In this document: piece by piece, positions 40,226-49,036 of the stretch | How the letters are laid out: every line of letters starts with the position of its first letter | Position numbering within the stretch: position 1 is the stretch's first letter | Assembly (NCBI GenBank): GCA_031552535.1 | Contig: JAVBMJ010000011.1 | Location: 7,593 to 71,592, forward strand | Source: JAVBMJ01 sp031552535 | GTDB lineage: Bacteria > Bacteroidota > Bacteroidia > Bacteroidales > Rikenellaceae | Length of the DNA stretch: 64,000 nucleotides | Direction of reading: 5' to 3' | Program-made: the position numbers and the translations under genes | The notes under the pieces: model-generated | What the model saw: only the letters and a program-made list of their open reading frames with translations | Database searches by the model: none | What the model was told of the DNA's origin: nothing

Positions 40226-41107
40226 ATGGACAGCAACGAAATATTACGGCAGGTACGCAAGATCGAGATCAAAACACGCGGTCTGAGTAACGACATATTC
40301 GCAGGGAAATACCATAGCGCATTCAAGGGGCGCGGCATGGCTTTCAGCGAAGTGAGGGAGTATCGTGTGGGCGACGATGTGAGGGATATAGACTGGAATG
40401 TCACAGCCCGTAGCAGCGTTCCGCATATAAAAACATATGAGGAAGAACGTGAGTTGACAATGATGCTGCTGGTCGATGTCAGCGCATCGCGCATGTTTGG
40501 AACTACCAGCAAACTGAAAAAGGATATCATAACCGAGATCGCGGCAGTGCTGGCTTTCTCGGCAGCGCAAAATAACGACAAGGTGGGATGTCTGTTTTTC
40601 AGCGACCGGATAGAGAAATTCATCCCCCCGAAGAAAGGCCGTTCGCACATACTGATGATAATCCGCGAGTTGATCGAGTTCACACCCGAAGGAAACGGCA
40701 CGTCGCTTTCCGAACCGTTGCGTTATCTGACCAATGCGATAAAAAAACGGTGCACGGCTTTCGTTCTGTCGGATTTCGACGACCTGGATGGCGGTGGCGG
40801 GTGTGCTTTCGACGACGCATTGAAAATAGCCGTGGGGAAACACGACGTGGTTGGGATACGCATATTCGACGAACGCGAGACAGTGCTTCCCGACGTGGGC
40901 ATAGCCGAATTCCGGGATGCAGAGAGCGGACGCAGGGTATGGGTCGACACATCTTCCGTCAGTGTGAGGCGCCATTATGGAGAATATTGGCTGCGTATAA
41001 GCCAGACTATCGACCGCACGCTGAAGCGCAGCCGGGTCGACTCGGCGAATATCGCTACGGGTGACGATTATGTTAAGGCGCTTATAAAGTTATTCAAACA
41101 GCGATAA
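40226..41107 (+). CDS. DUF58 domain protein of the Bat locus
   Basis: With the start at 40226 (MDSNEILRQVRKIEI) the product is 293 residues. The DUF58 core is GRGMAFSEVREYRVGDDVRDIDWNV, too long to quote whole but anchored by the REY and RDIDWN motifs. A VWA-like domain follows, with a degenerate metal site LLVDVSASRMF (D-x-S-x-S). It belongs to the MoxR-associated class and corresponds to orf2 of Bacteroides BatI operons. It has no membrane helix. It lies 101 bp after moxR and 8 bp before the next gene. Confidence 0.9.
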   Translation: MDSNEILRQVRKIEIKTRGLSNDIFAGKYHSAFKGRGMAFSEVREYRVGDDVRDIDWNVTARSSVPHIKTYEEERELTMMLLVDVSASRMFGTTSKLKKDIITEIAAVLAFSAAQNNDKVGCLFFSDRIEKFIPPKKGRSHILMIIRELIEFTPEGNGTSLSEPLRYLTNAIKKRCTAFVLSDFDDLDGGGGCAFDDALKIAVGKHDVVGIRIFDERETVLPDVGIAEFRDAESGRRVWVDTSSVSVRRHYGEYWLRISQTIDRTLKRSRVDSANIATGDDYVKALIKLFKQR

Positions 41108-41115
41108 ATGTTGTT

Positions 41116-42096
41116 ATGAGGTTGTTTATTTGTGAGTTGACGATACTCTTGTCGTTAGCGGCAGTCGGAGCGGGTGCGCAGACGATGCCGCCGCGGGTAG
41201 AAGCCAGCCTGAGCCGTGATACGGTGATGATCGGCGATCTGTTCAGTCTGAGGGTCGAGGTGAGCAAAGATATGGTGCAGGTGGTCGGATTCCCTGTTTT
41301 CGACAAAGGTACCATATGGGATGGGGTCGAGATCGTGAAGGAAGGCCCTGCCGACACAGTATCGGTAAAGGGGCGGGATGTGGTGCTGGCCAAGGAGTAT
41401 ACCCTTACCACTTTCGAGGATGGTGCGTTCAAACTGGGGAAATTCCCTCTGATCTATGCCGATAAGAATGTAACTGACACCATCTGGTCGCGCGACTCGA
41501 TGCAGATCGTCGTAAAGACGTTTGAAATCGATACCACAACCCAGACCATCTACGATATAAAGGGACAGTTGCAGGCTCCATTTGTTGCCGCCGAACTCGT
41601 CAGGTTTTTGCCCCTTGCAGGAGTATTGTGGTTGCTGGGGCTCATAGCCGCCATAATTTACGTGCTGGTTTCGCGCCACAGGAGAGGCAAATCACTCTTC
41701 CGCCGCCAGGAGATACCGCCACATCTGGCGGCAATCAAAGCCCTGGAGATACTGCATAGCCAGAAAGTGTGGCAAAATAACAAACATAAACTTTATTACA
41801 GCTCGCTTACGGATATTCTGCGCGAATATATGGTCCGGCGGTTCGGGATAAACGCCATGGAGATGACTTCGGAGGAGATCACCGGGGCGGTCGGAAAATT
41901 GAATATCTCCCAAAAAAGCTATAACGAATTGACCGACCTGCTGACCACGGCCGACCTGGTCAAATTCGCCAAATTTATTCCCGATCCCGACCAGAACGAC
42001 AAGGTCTATTTCGAGGCCTATTATTTCATCGAGGAGACAAAACCACAGGAGGAAGATAAGAAAGAATCCTTACCTAAAGAGGAGGAGCAGGCATGA
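41116..42096 (+). CDS. Membrane protein of the Bat locus (BatI orf3-like)
   Basis: The 326-residue protein has a signal peptide (cleavage near AGAQT), a periplasmic beta domain (about 25-150), and one transmembrane helix (about 160-185, LPLAGVLWLLGLIAAIIYVL). A cytoplasmic helical region with a Glu/Lys-rich tail follows. This matches the third gene of Bacteroides BatI-type operons and resembles a shortened BatD in layout. No enzymatic motif is seen. Its stop overlaps the batC start (ATGA, 42093-42096). Confidence 0.8.
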   Translation: MRLFICELTILLSLAAVGAGAQTMPPRVEASLSRDTVMIGDLFSLRVEVSKDMVQVVGFPVFDKGTIWDGVEIVKEGPADTVSVKGRDVVLAKEYTLTTFEDGAFKLGKFPLIYADKNVTDTIWSRDSMQIVVKTFEIDTTTQTIYDIKGQLQAPFVAAELVRFLPLAGVLWLLGLIAAIIYVLVSRHRRGKSLFRRQEIPPHLAAIKALEILHSQKVWQNNKHKLYYSSLTDILREYMVRRFGINAMEMTSEEITGAVGKLNISQKSYNELTDLLTTADLVKFAKFIPDPDQNDKVYFEAYYFIEETKPQEEDKKESLPKEEEQA

Positions 42097-42806
42097 GACG
42101 CTTGATGTTGATATTATGTATGGCAACCATGGCAGGGCCCGCTTTTTCGCAGGCAGCAGGCGGTCGCCGCTATATCCGGTCGGGCAATAAGGAGTTCGAG
42201 AGGCAGAATTATGTGGAGTCGGAAGTCGCCTACCGCCGCTCCCTGGAGAACACACCTTCGCCGGAGGGAATTTACAACCTTGCCGGTTCGCTTTACAAAC
42301 AGAACCGTTATGAGGAAGCCGGACAGTTGTACGGGTCGTTGGTCGAGGCCAAGGATCAGTTACCAGCGGGAGTGATATCGGAGTCGTACTACAACGAGGG
42401 GAATGCCTTTTTTCAGCAACGCAAGTTGCAAGAGGCGCTTGAGGCTTACAAAAGCGCCATGCGCCTGAATCCCGACGACCAACAGGCCAAATTCAATTAC
42501 GCCTACACCAAAAAATTACTGGACGACCAGCAGAACAAGGACCAGAATAAGGATCAGAACAAAGATCAGAATAAAGATCAGAATAAAGACCAGAACAAAG
42601 ACCAGAACAAAGACCAGAATAAGGATCAGGATGATAAGGACGAGCAGCAGAAACCCGGCCAACCACAGCCGCAGGAGGCAAAAATGAGTCCCGAAGAAGC
42701 GGAACGCATGCTCGAAGCAATGCAGGAGAACGAAGACCGGACACGTGAGAAGGTCAATGAAGCTCAGAAGGTGAAAGGTTCGCGAAGTTCGGTAAAAAAT
42801 TGGTAA
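42093..42806 (+). CDS. batC: BatC-like TPR protein with NKDQ repeats
   Basis: The 237-residue protein has a signal peptide (near GPAFSQA). TPR repeats span about 35-140, including YYNEGNAFFQQRKLQEAL and LNPDDQQAKFNYAYTKKLL. A low-complexity stretch of about eight tandem N-K-D-Q units (42530-42630) follows, then a charged helical tail. BatC proteins of Bacteroides have the same TPR-plus-charged-tail form. It is placed before batA rather than after batB as in the classic batABCDE order. The DNA repeat is 12 bp with codon wobble, so it could vary in copy number. Confidence 0.82.
   Translation: MRRLMLILCMATMAGPAFSQAAGGRRYIRSGNKEFERQNYVESEVAYRRSLENTPSPEGIYNLAGSLYKQNRYEEAGQLYGSLVEAKDQLPAGVISESYYNEGNAFFQQRKLQEALEAYKSAMRLNPDDQQAKFNYAYTKKLLDDQQNKDQNKDQNKDQNKDQNKDQNKDQNKDQNKDQDDKDEQQKPGQPQPQEAKMSPEEAERMLEAMQENEDRTREKVNEAQKVKGSRSSVKNW
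42530..42640 (+). repeat. Tandem 12-bp repeat within batC
   Basis: About eight copies of AAC/T-AAG/A-GAT/C-CAG encode repeated N-K-D-Q. Synonymous differences between units show the array is not brand new. It is an intragenic repeat, not a CRISPR array. Confidence 0.9.
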
Positions 42807-42993
42807 CAGGCATTATATAAGGAGATTTACCTATATGGGTCCCGGTTATTTCCAAGTTGCACCGGAGAGTGGAGAAGCAGGCGGGTGCATACTCGCGATT
42901 CATGGAGATGGGCCAAATTCACCGATAAGTTTAGGATGGAGAAGGTGACGCATCTGTCCGAGCATTTTCCGGGATATGAAATAAGTAATTTTT

Positions 42994-43989
42994 ATGGATA
43001 TAGTCAGATTTGCAAATCCGAAGTTGTTGTGGCTGTTGTTGCTGGTAGTGCCGATGGTGGCATACTATGTCTACCGCACGATGCAGGGCGGCGCCACAAT
43101 ACGCATCTCGTCGACGGGTGGTTTCGGGCAACAGTCCCGCACGGTAAGGTACTATCTGCGGCACATTCCGTTCGCATTGCGATGCATGGCCTTCGCTCTT
43201 TTGATAGTGGCGATTGCACGGCCTCAATCGAGCGAAAGCAATTCGCGTACGACATCCGAGGGGATCGACATTGTGCTGGCGCTCGACATTTCGAGCAGTA
43301 TGCTCGCACGCGATTTTGACCCGGACCGTATTACGGCAGCCAAAGAGGTCGCAGCGCATTTCATCAACGACCGGCCCACCGACCGCATAGGACTGGTGGT
43401 ATTTGCCGGCGAAAGTTTCACGCAGTGCCCGCTGACTACCGACCGCCGGTCGTTGCTCAATCTGCTGTCGCAGGTATCGAGCGGCATAATTGAGGATGGC
43501 ACGGCAATAGGCAACGGTTTGGCCACGGCGGTCAATCGCCTGAAAGAGAGTCCGGCAAAAAGCAAGGTAGTGATATTACTCACCGATGGTGTCAACAACA
43601 GGGGCCAGATAGCACCACTGACGGCATCGGAAATAGCCCAATCTCTGGGGATCAGGGTATACACCATAGGTGTAGGCAGCATGGGTATGGCGCCATATCC
43701 GGCAATAGACATGTGGGGTAACATGACTTTCCAGCAGGCCAAAGTGGAGATAGACGAGGAGGTCATGGGTAAAATAGCATCTCAAACTGGAGGAGAGTAC
43801 TTTCGCGCCACCGATAAAAACAAGTTGACGGCTATCTACGACAGGATCAATTCTATGGAACGCTCTAAGGTCGAGGTGGATAATTTCACGAGTTACGACG
43901 ACCGTTTCGCAGGCTTCATTTTGGGAGCGATAGCTCTGCTGGCACTGGAATTTTTATTGAGATTTCTGTGGTTAAGGCAAATACCATAA
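42994..43989 (+). CDS. batA: BatA, VWA-domain membrane protein
   Basis: The 331-residue protein has two N-terminal hydrophobic helices (about 8-25 and 55-75) and one at the C terminus. Between them is a von Willebrand A domain with an intact MIDAS (LDISSSMLARDF, D-x-S-x-S; later TAIGNG, LLTDGVNNRG). BatA and BatB are inner-membrane proteins in the aerotolerance complex with MoxR. It starts 187 bp after batC; the spacer holds no visible gene or strong promoter. It is paralogous to the following gene. Confidence 0.93.
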   Translation: MDIVRFANPKLLWLLLLVVPMVAYYVYRTMQGGATIRISSTGGFGQQSRTVRYYLRHIPFALRCMAFALLIVAIARPQSSESNSRTTSEGIDIVLALDISSSMLARDFDPDRITAAKEVAAHFINDRPTDRIGLVVFAGESFTQCPLTTDRRSLLNLLSQVSSGIIEDGTAIGNGLATAVNRLKESPAKSKVVILLTDGVNNRGQIAPLTASEIAQSLGIRVYTIGVGSMGMAPYPAIDMWGNMTFQQAKVEIDEEVMGKIASQTGGEYFRATDKNKLTAIYDRINSMERSKVEVDNFTSYDDRFAGFILGAIALLALEFLLRFLWLRQIP

Positions 43990-44120
43990 ACGGCAAAAGT
44001 ATGATGGCCTGCGTTACTCTCATAACAAGGTCCAGAATATTTGTCCGGCATTCATATCAAAACAGTGATATTAACGGTTCTCGCCTGCAGGTGTAACCTG
44101 AGGTCAAAATGATATAACAG

Positions 44121-45137
44121 ATGTTCCGATTCGCTTCGCCCCAGTGGCTCTACCTGTTGTTGTCGCTTCCCGTTTTGTGGGGGCTGTTTATCGTATCCGT
44201 ACGTGGACGCAAACGCCGTATAGCCCGTTTCGGGAAGATTGAGACGGTCGCTACCCTGATACCGGATGCCTCGCCCCTGAAAGTGCGCAATAAATTCATA
44301 ATATATCTCGCCGCAATGGCGATGCTGATATTGGCAGTAGCACGTCCACAGTCCGGGGCTAAATTGCGCGAGGTCACACGTGAAGGTATCGAGTTGATCC
44401 TTGCCGTAGACGTATCGAACAGTATGCTGGCCGAAGATTTCGAACCCAACCGCCTTGCACGCACCAAGTTCGCGATCATGCGTCTGCTGGACGGAATACA
44501 ACAGGATAATGTCGGGCTGATCGCATTTGCGGGAGACGCATACGTACAACTGCCTGTTACATCGGACTATACCACTGCCCGCAACTTTGTGGAACGTTTG
44601 TCCAACGACATGATATCACGCCAGGGGACGGCAATCGGTGCGGCTATAAATCTCGCCTCATCGTCGTTCTCGTCGAACAGCGATGCAGGCAGGGTACTGG
44701 TTATAATCTCCGACGGTGAAAACCACGAGGACGATGCCCTGGCCGCCGCCGAAGCTGCCGCAGCAAAAGGCATAAAAATCTATACCATAGGGATAGGAAC
44801 ACCTGAAGGAGCCCCTATTTCAATAAACGGGGATTTCCTTAAAGACGCCGAAGGCAATATAGTTGTGTCGAAACTGGACGAAACGATGCTCGAAAAAATA
44901 GCCATCACAGGTTCGGGAGCCTATATACGTGCAACAAGCAAAAGCGTAGGGCTCAGTGAAATAATCGCTGAGATCAATAAAAGCGAAAAAAGCCGCCTGA
45001 CATCAACAATATTTGAGGAATTCAACGAGCAGTTTCAATATCCTTTAGCCTTAGCGCTTGCGCTGCTTCTGGTCGAGGGAGCGATAATTCCGCGCCGCAA
45101 CAGGATTATATCCCGCCTGAACATATTCAGGAAATAG
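44121..45137 (+). CDS. batB: BatB, VWA-domain membrane protein
   Basis: The 338-residue protein has the same layout as BatA: hydrophobic helices at about 10-25 and 55-75, a VWA domain with MIDAS (VDVSNSMLAEDF, GTAIGAA, ISDGENHED), and a C-terminal helix (LALALALLLVEGAII). It is the last gene of this Bat locus, and batD and batE are absent downstream. It is convergent, 14 bp away, with the PF10136 gene. Confidence 0.93.
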   Translation: MFRFASPQWLYLLLSLPVLWGLFIVSVRGRKRRIARFGKIETVATLIPDASPLKVRNKFIIYLAAMAMLILAVARPQSGAKLREVTREGIELILAVDVSNSMLAEDFEPNRLARTKFAIMRLLDGIQQDNVGLIAFAGDAYVQLPVTSDYTTARNFVERLSNDMISRQGTAIGAAINLASSSFSSNSDAGRVLVIISDGENHEDDALAAAEAAAAKGIKIYTIGIGTPEGAPISINGDFLKDAEGNIVVSKLDETMLEKIAITGSGAYIRATSKSVGLSEIIAEINKSEKSRLTSTIFEEFNEQFQYPLALALALLLVEGAIIPRRNRIISRLNIFRK

Positions 45138-45151
45138 GCGGCCACGACCTT

Positions 45152-47221
45152 TTATGACACCTTGGGGCGTGCTCTGTGGCGCAGGAAGTCCGACGGTTTG
45201 CGCTGAGTCTTCGGCGGACGTATAAAGTCGAGCGGGTAGCGCACCAGCAGCCGTGAAAGATATAGCATAAAGCGCCTGTAGTGCCTGAAACGCACCTTGC
45301 GCGAGAACAGTGCCGTGAAGAAGGCGAGCGAAAAACTGACAAGGAAATTTAGAAATCCTATCATCAAAACCCCGACGGTGGTCCATATGAGGTCGGAGGT
45401 CGAAACATTAAAGCCCAATCCCTGCAACCCGATTGCAAAATTACCGGTAGATATTGTTATGTGGCGTATATCGAAACTTATGCCGAACGTATCGCCCACA
45501 AATCCGGCCATTCCCAGAAAAAAACCAAGGCAGAGGTTCCCCATTATTCCTCCCAGGTGGTGCCCCGTGTAGTCGGCTATTTTTTCGACCTTCGAGCCCG
45601 TCAGGCGGCTGCGCAGCCACGGGTGCTGGCGCAGGCGTTCGGGAATATTGCCATAGATTGCCAGATTGTCGAAGAATCCCGAAATAATTCCCGACAGGTA
45701 GAGAAATATCCCTGTGAAGCAGGCGTACAACAGGCTAAGCGACTTGAGCGGATTCTGATTATCCAGCATCGCCTGGGCCGCAGCGCCGTCGACTATCGGA
45801 AAGCCGAAAACAATGTTCCATAGCCATGCGATGCACAAAGTCAACGGAAATACTATCGCCAGATTGCCGACAAACGACGCCGTCTGGCTGCGGACTACCT
45901 CCGAAACCAGTATTGCCAACTCCGCCAGATTGGGGTGGTTCCGGTTGGGGCCGTCGAGCGAACTTGCTATTGCCGACGCCGTCATGGCCGGCTGCTTGGT
46001 AGCCAATGTCGATCCCGAAGCGTAGATGCCTATAAAGCCGGCGGCATAGTTAACACTATAGGCGAAACCCTGCCAGAATGGAGCCAGACGTATGAAGTGG
46101 AACAGCGATTTTATTATGGCGACAAACGAAATTATCACTCCTCCGCCCATGGCCGAACGTAGCATCTGCCAATACTCCTTGCGCGTAACGGTAATATAGT
46201 GCTCTCCAGTATTGCGCTCGTGCTCGGCTATGCGGTAAGCAAGGAATTCTATGTTGTCGTGCACCAGTGATCGCAGACTCGTCTTGGTGTTTTCATTCTT
46301 GACAATGGCCCTGAAATGATGCACCACACGCCCTGGATCGGCAATCTTATCACGCGAAACGATGTCGAGTATCATCCGTATGCGGTCGATCAGCTGCCCG
46401 AGGCGCAACATAACGTAGGTTTGATGCAGGCTGGTGCCATACTCACTTATCCCGTCGCGTATGCGCCCAATCACCAATTCGCATTGCGACAGCTCCTCCG
46501 AGAGCCTTTCGGCGACGGCAGCCGGGTTCCCCTCCGCAGAACCGCCCTCACCAAGCAACATAGCCAGTTCGAGGGTGGTGCGGTTCTGTTTTATGAACAG
46601 CAGTTGTTCTTCATCGTCTATGCAGCGCTGTATATCGGGTTCGACCCCCAGGGCACTTATACGGCTCGACGTTATACACAACGACTTGCATAACCGTACG
46701 ACAGTCTTCTCTCCATCGATATGTCGGTCGAGGTTGAGAGTGTCGAACAACCCGATCCATACACGCTCGTCGACCCCTTCGACCCACCGGTAGTCGGTTT
46801 TGCGACAAAAAAGAGTATCGATGGCATGACTGAAACTCCCCGGGCTCCTCAAAGGAGGCAATATTTTATGTTTAAGCCTCTTACGCAGTTCCCTGAAAAA
46901 ATTATGCTCGCTGTTTATTCCGCTTTCGTTAAGCACTTCCGTAACATTGGATCCGGCAAAAACCTTTAACACCAACTCCCGAAAGGTCGCAAGCAGAACT
47001 TCGTCGCCTTCCAATATCCCCGTCAGGTATGCCAGTTGCCCCTGCGCATGCCGGATGTTGATATACGGGAACGGGCGTATCTCCTGCACGATACCGGCAA
47101 GAATATCGAGGCTGTCGTCCTGCAAGGTGTCGTACCCGCGCAGGGCTTCAAGTCTCGTAGCGAGACGCCGGCGCGGTTCGGAGACCGGTTGCGACTGTTT
47201 CCTGCGGCCCATATCCAACAT
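45152..47221 (-). CDS. PF10136 ('site-specific recombinase' Gcr-type) membrane protein
   Basis: The 689-residue protein has a soluble N-terminal half and at least five hydrophobic helices in the C-terminal half. The segment TLATKQPAMTASAIASSL, preceded by NYAAGFIGIYASGS, is the hallmark of the PF10136 family. That family was named after a gonococcal recombinase gene, but its members look like integral membrane proteins with no known recombinase catalytic motif, and none is visible here. I would treat its function as unknown. A Met at codon 4 is an alternative start. It is followed upstream by a small membrane-anchored protein gene 5 bp away. Confidence 0.8.
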   Translation of the reverse strand: MLDMGRRKQSQPVSEPRRRLATRLEALRGYDTLQDDSLDILAGIVQEIRPFPYINIRHAQGQLAYLTGILEGDEVLLATFRELVLKVFAGSNVTEVLNESGINSEHNFFRELRKRLKHKILPPLRSPGSFSHAIDTLFCRKTDYRWVEGVDERVWIGLFDTLNLDRHIDGEKTVVRLCKSLCITSSRISALGVEPDIQRCIDDEEQLLFIKQNRTTLELAMLLGEGGSAEGNPAAVAERLSEELSQCELVIGRIRDGISEYGTSLHQTYVMLRLGQLIDRIRMILDIVSRDKIADPGRVVHHFRAIVKNENTKTSLRSLVHDNIEFLAYRIAEHERNTGEHYITVTRKEYWQMLRSAMGGGVIISFVAIIKSLFHFIRLAPFWQGFAYSVNYAAGFIGIYASGSTLATKQPAMTASAIASSLDGPNRNHPNLAELAILVSEVVRSQTASFVGNLAIVFPLTLCIAWLWNIVFGFPIVDGAAAQAMLDNQNPLKSLSLLYACFTGIFLYLSGIISGFFDNLAIYGNIPERLRQHPWLRSRLTGSKVEKIADYTGHHLGGIMGNLCLGFFLGMAGFVGDTFGISFDIRHITISTGNFAIGLQGLGFNVSTSDLIWTTVGVLMIGFLNFLVSFSLAFFTALFSRKVRFRHYRRFMLYLSRLLVRYPLDFIRPPKTQRKPSDFLRHRARPKVS

Positions 47222-47226
47222 AGCGG

Positions 47227-47658
47227 CTATTTGTACATATCGGGGGTTATCGTATACTCAAACAGCATCTGCCCGTCGTCGTAGCGATAGAAGTGGTGAA
47301 TCGTTATTTTGTATTTTTCAAATACTCTGCTGTTGGACGAATTGCGTGCCATATCCCGCAGGCTCCGAGTCATAACGCGCCCGAACTCACCGGCATTTAT
47401 CGAATCGCGCGGAAGGCCCACTATAGTATAATAATAGCTGTAGTCCCGCGGGCGCGACGATGTGATGCTGTCCATCCTGGTTATGTGGTCTATCATCCGG
47501 GGGCATTCGGCTTTGGCTTTGCACATCGATCCGGCCAGCATGGCGTCGACATCTGCCGCTGAAGGCTCCGACAACGACCTGAACAAAAATATTGCACCCG
47601 CCACGACAACTACGGATAACACAGCAACCAATATATTCCTGCTATTCATAAATCTCAA
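47227..47658 (-). CDS. Small membrane-anchored or secreted protein
   Basis: The 143-residue protein has one N-terminal hydrophobic helix (about 8-27, ILVAVLSVVVVAGAIFLF). The soluble part contains two Cys residues (GSMCKAKAECP) and a beta-rich tail. I do not recognise a family. Its stop is 5 bp from the start of the PF10136 gene on the same strand, so the two are likely co-transcribed. It probably faces the periplasm. Confidence 0.65.
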   Translation of the reverse strand: MRFMNSRNILVAVLSVVVVAGAIFLFRSLSEPSAADVDAMLAGSMCKAKAECPRMIDHITRMDSITSSRPRDYSYYYTIVGLPRDSINAGEFGRVMTRSLRDMARNSSNSRVFEKYKITIHHFYRYDDGQMLFEYTITPDMYK

Positions 47659-47705
47659 ATTATTCCCGGGTCCACCTGATTTTCAAAAACCTAAAAAGAC
47701 CCTAT

Positions 47706-49001
47706 TTATTGTTTCCTTCCTGTAATTATCTCCCATAGCTTCGTTCTCAGTCCCGAAGCCTGAAGTCCCGAGTTAAGGCGTGTGGGGTATACCCTGTTGC
47801 TGAGGAACACCATGAAAAGGTCGCGACCGGGGTCGATCCATATTATACATCCCGTATATCCGGTATGTCCGTATCCACCGGAAAAGGGCGACGACTGTGG
47901 CCGGCGGTCGAAGCCCAAAGCACGGTGGATATTGCGTGCGTAAGCGGGCTCTCTGGTAAACAACTCCACGGTTGATCCCTTTATGATCTGCTCCCCCTGG
48001 TACTTTCCGCCACCGAGCATCATCATGCAGAATTTGGCAAGGTCGCCGGCAGATGAAAAAACGCCTGCATTGCCGCCTCCGCCTCCGTTGAGCGCTGCCA
48101 GATCGTCATGTACGTAACCACATAGCAGATTGCGCCTCAAGAACATATCGTTCTCCGTAGGGACTATCTCCTCAGGCGGGTAACGGTCGAGCGGATAGTA
48201 GCCCGTACGTTCCATGTCGAGACGTGCAAAAAGGTCGCGCGAAAACAATTCCAAAGTGGTTCCCGACACACGTTCCACGATCAATTTCAAAATATAGAAA
48301 TTGGTGTCGCAATAGCGGTATGTACCGCGCAGTTTCGGGTTGTAGTCTCTTATAATCTCGCCCGTTATAAGCGTGTCGATCATGGGATTGACAAAAAGGC
48401 TATCGCCCGCCCTGCGCCAGCCGTCGCATGGAATGGCCGAGGCATAATCGCTGCAAAGGCCCACAGTGCGGCACATATACGACGACTTGTCGACCTGTAG
48501 CGGGTATTCCTCGCTGCGTTTGAGGCTCATCAGGTTGCCTCCTGCCGGATTGGCCAGTATGTAGCTCCATACGCCAAGTTGCCTGAACCCCGAGGTGTGC
48601 GTCAACAATTGCGAGACCGTCACCGCCCCCGCTCCCGTCCCCCGGTATTCTTCGAGATACTCACCCACATGACGGCCGAGTGCCACACGGCCCTGGTCGT
48701 AAAGCACCATAATGGCGAATGTCGTCGAGACTATCTTGGTGCACGAAGCTATATCGTAAAGGTCGTTGGCCGAGACCCCGCGCTGACGTTGATAATCGTG
48801 ATAGCCGTAATATCCTGTGAATAGCACCCCGTCACGATTGCCCACCGCGACCTGCGCTCCGGGAAAATACTTGTGGACGATCCCGGCGTTTACCGTCGAG
48901 TCGATCCTGCGGATCGTCTCACGGTTCAATCCACCTCCCTTGGCTACAACCGCGCAGAAGCATAAGCATGCCGGCGCCACCCATCTCTTAATAGTCTGCA
49001 T
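47706..49001 (-). CDS. Serine hydrolase of the beta-lactamase/DD-peptidase family
   Basis: With the start at 49001 (MQTIKRWV) the product is 431 residues; a start at 49016 is also open. A signal peptide is followed by the class C-type nucleophile motif ASCTKIVST (S-x-x-K), YRYCDTNFYIL (Y-x-N-like) and GHTGYTG (H-x-G) near the C terminus. It probably acts in the periplasm. The gene order glmS-namZ-GH20-hydrolase resembles the Bacillus murein-recycling operon, where an AmiE/YbbE protein of this type is encoded with NamZ and NagZ. A muropeptide amidase or carboxypeptidase role is therefore inferred. It begins 20-35 bp after the hexosaminidase stop. Confidence 0.85.
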   Translation of the reverse strand: MQTIKRWVAPACLCFCAVVAKGGGLNRETIRRIDSTVNAGIVHKYFPGAQVAVGNRDGVLFTGYYGYHDYQRQRGVSANDLYDIASCTKIVSTTFAIMVLYDQGRVALGRHVGEYLEEYRGTGAGAVTVSQLLTHTSGFRQLGVWSYILANPAGGNLMSLKRSEEYPLQVDKSSYMCRTVGLCSDYASAIPCDGWRRAGDSLFVNPMIDTLITGEIIRDYNPKLRGTYRYCDTNFYILKLIVERVSGTTLELFSRDLFARLDMERTGYYPLDRYPPEEIVPTENDMFLRRNLLCGYVHDDLAALNGGGGGNAGVFSSAGDLAKFCMMMLGGGKYQGEQIIKGSTVELFTREPAYARNIHRALGFDRRPQSSPFSGGYGHTGYTGCIIWIDPGRDLFMVFLSNRVYPTRLNSGLQASGLRTKLWEIITGRKQ

Positions 49002-49036
49002 TCCCCCCGCTCCCATACCTCTTTGCGCGGTTAACT

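Noticed and set aside
42530..42640. Regularly spaced repeats as a possible CRISPR array
   Set aside because: The repeats are 12-bp in-frame coding units with no spacers, inside the batC gene.
45152..47221. Active site-specific recombinase
   Set aside because: No tyrosine or serine recombinase motifs are visible and the protein is predominantly a membrane protein.
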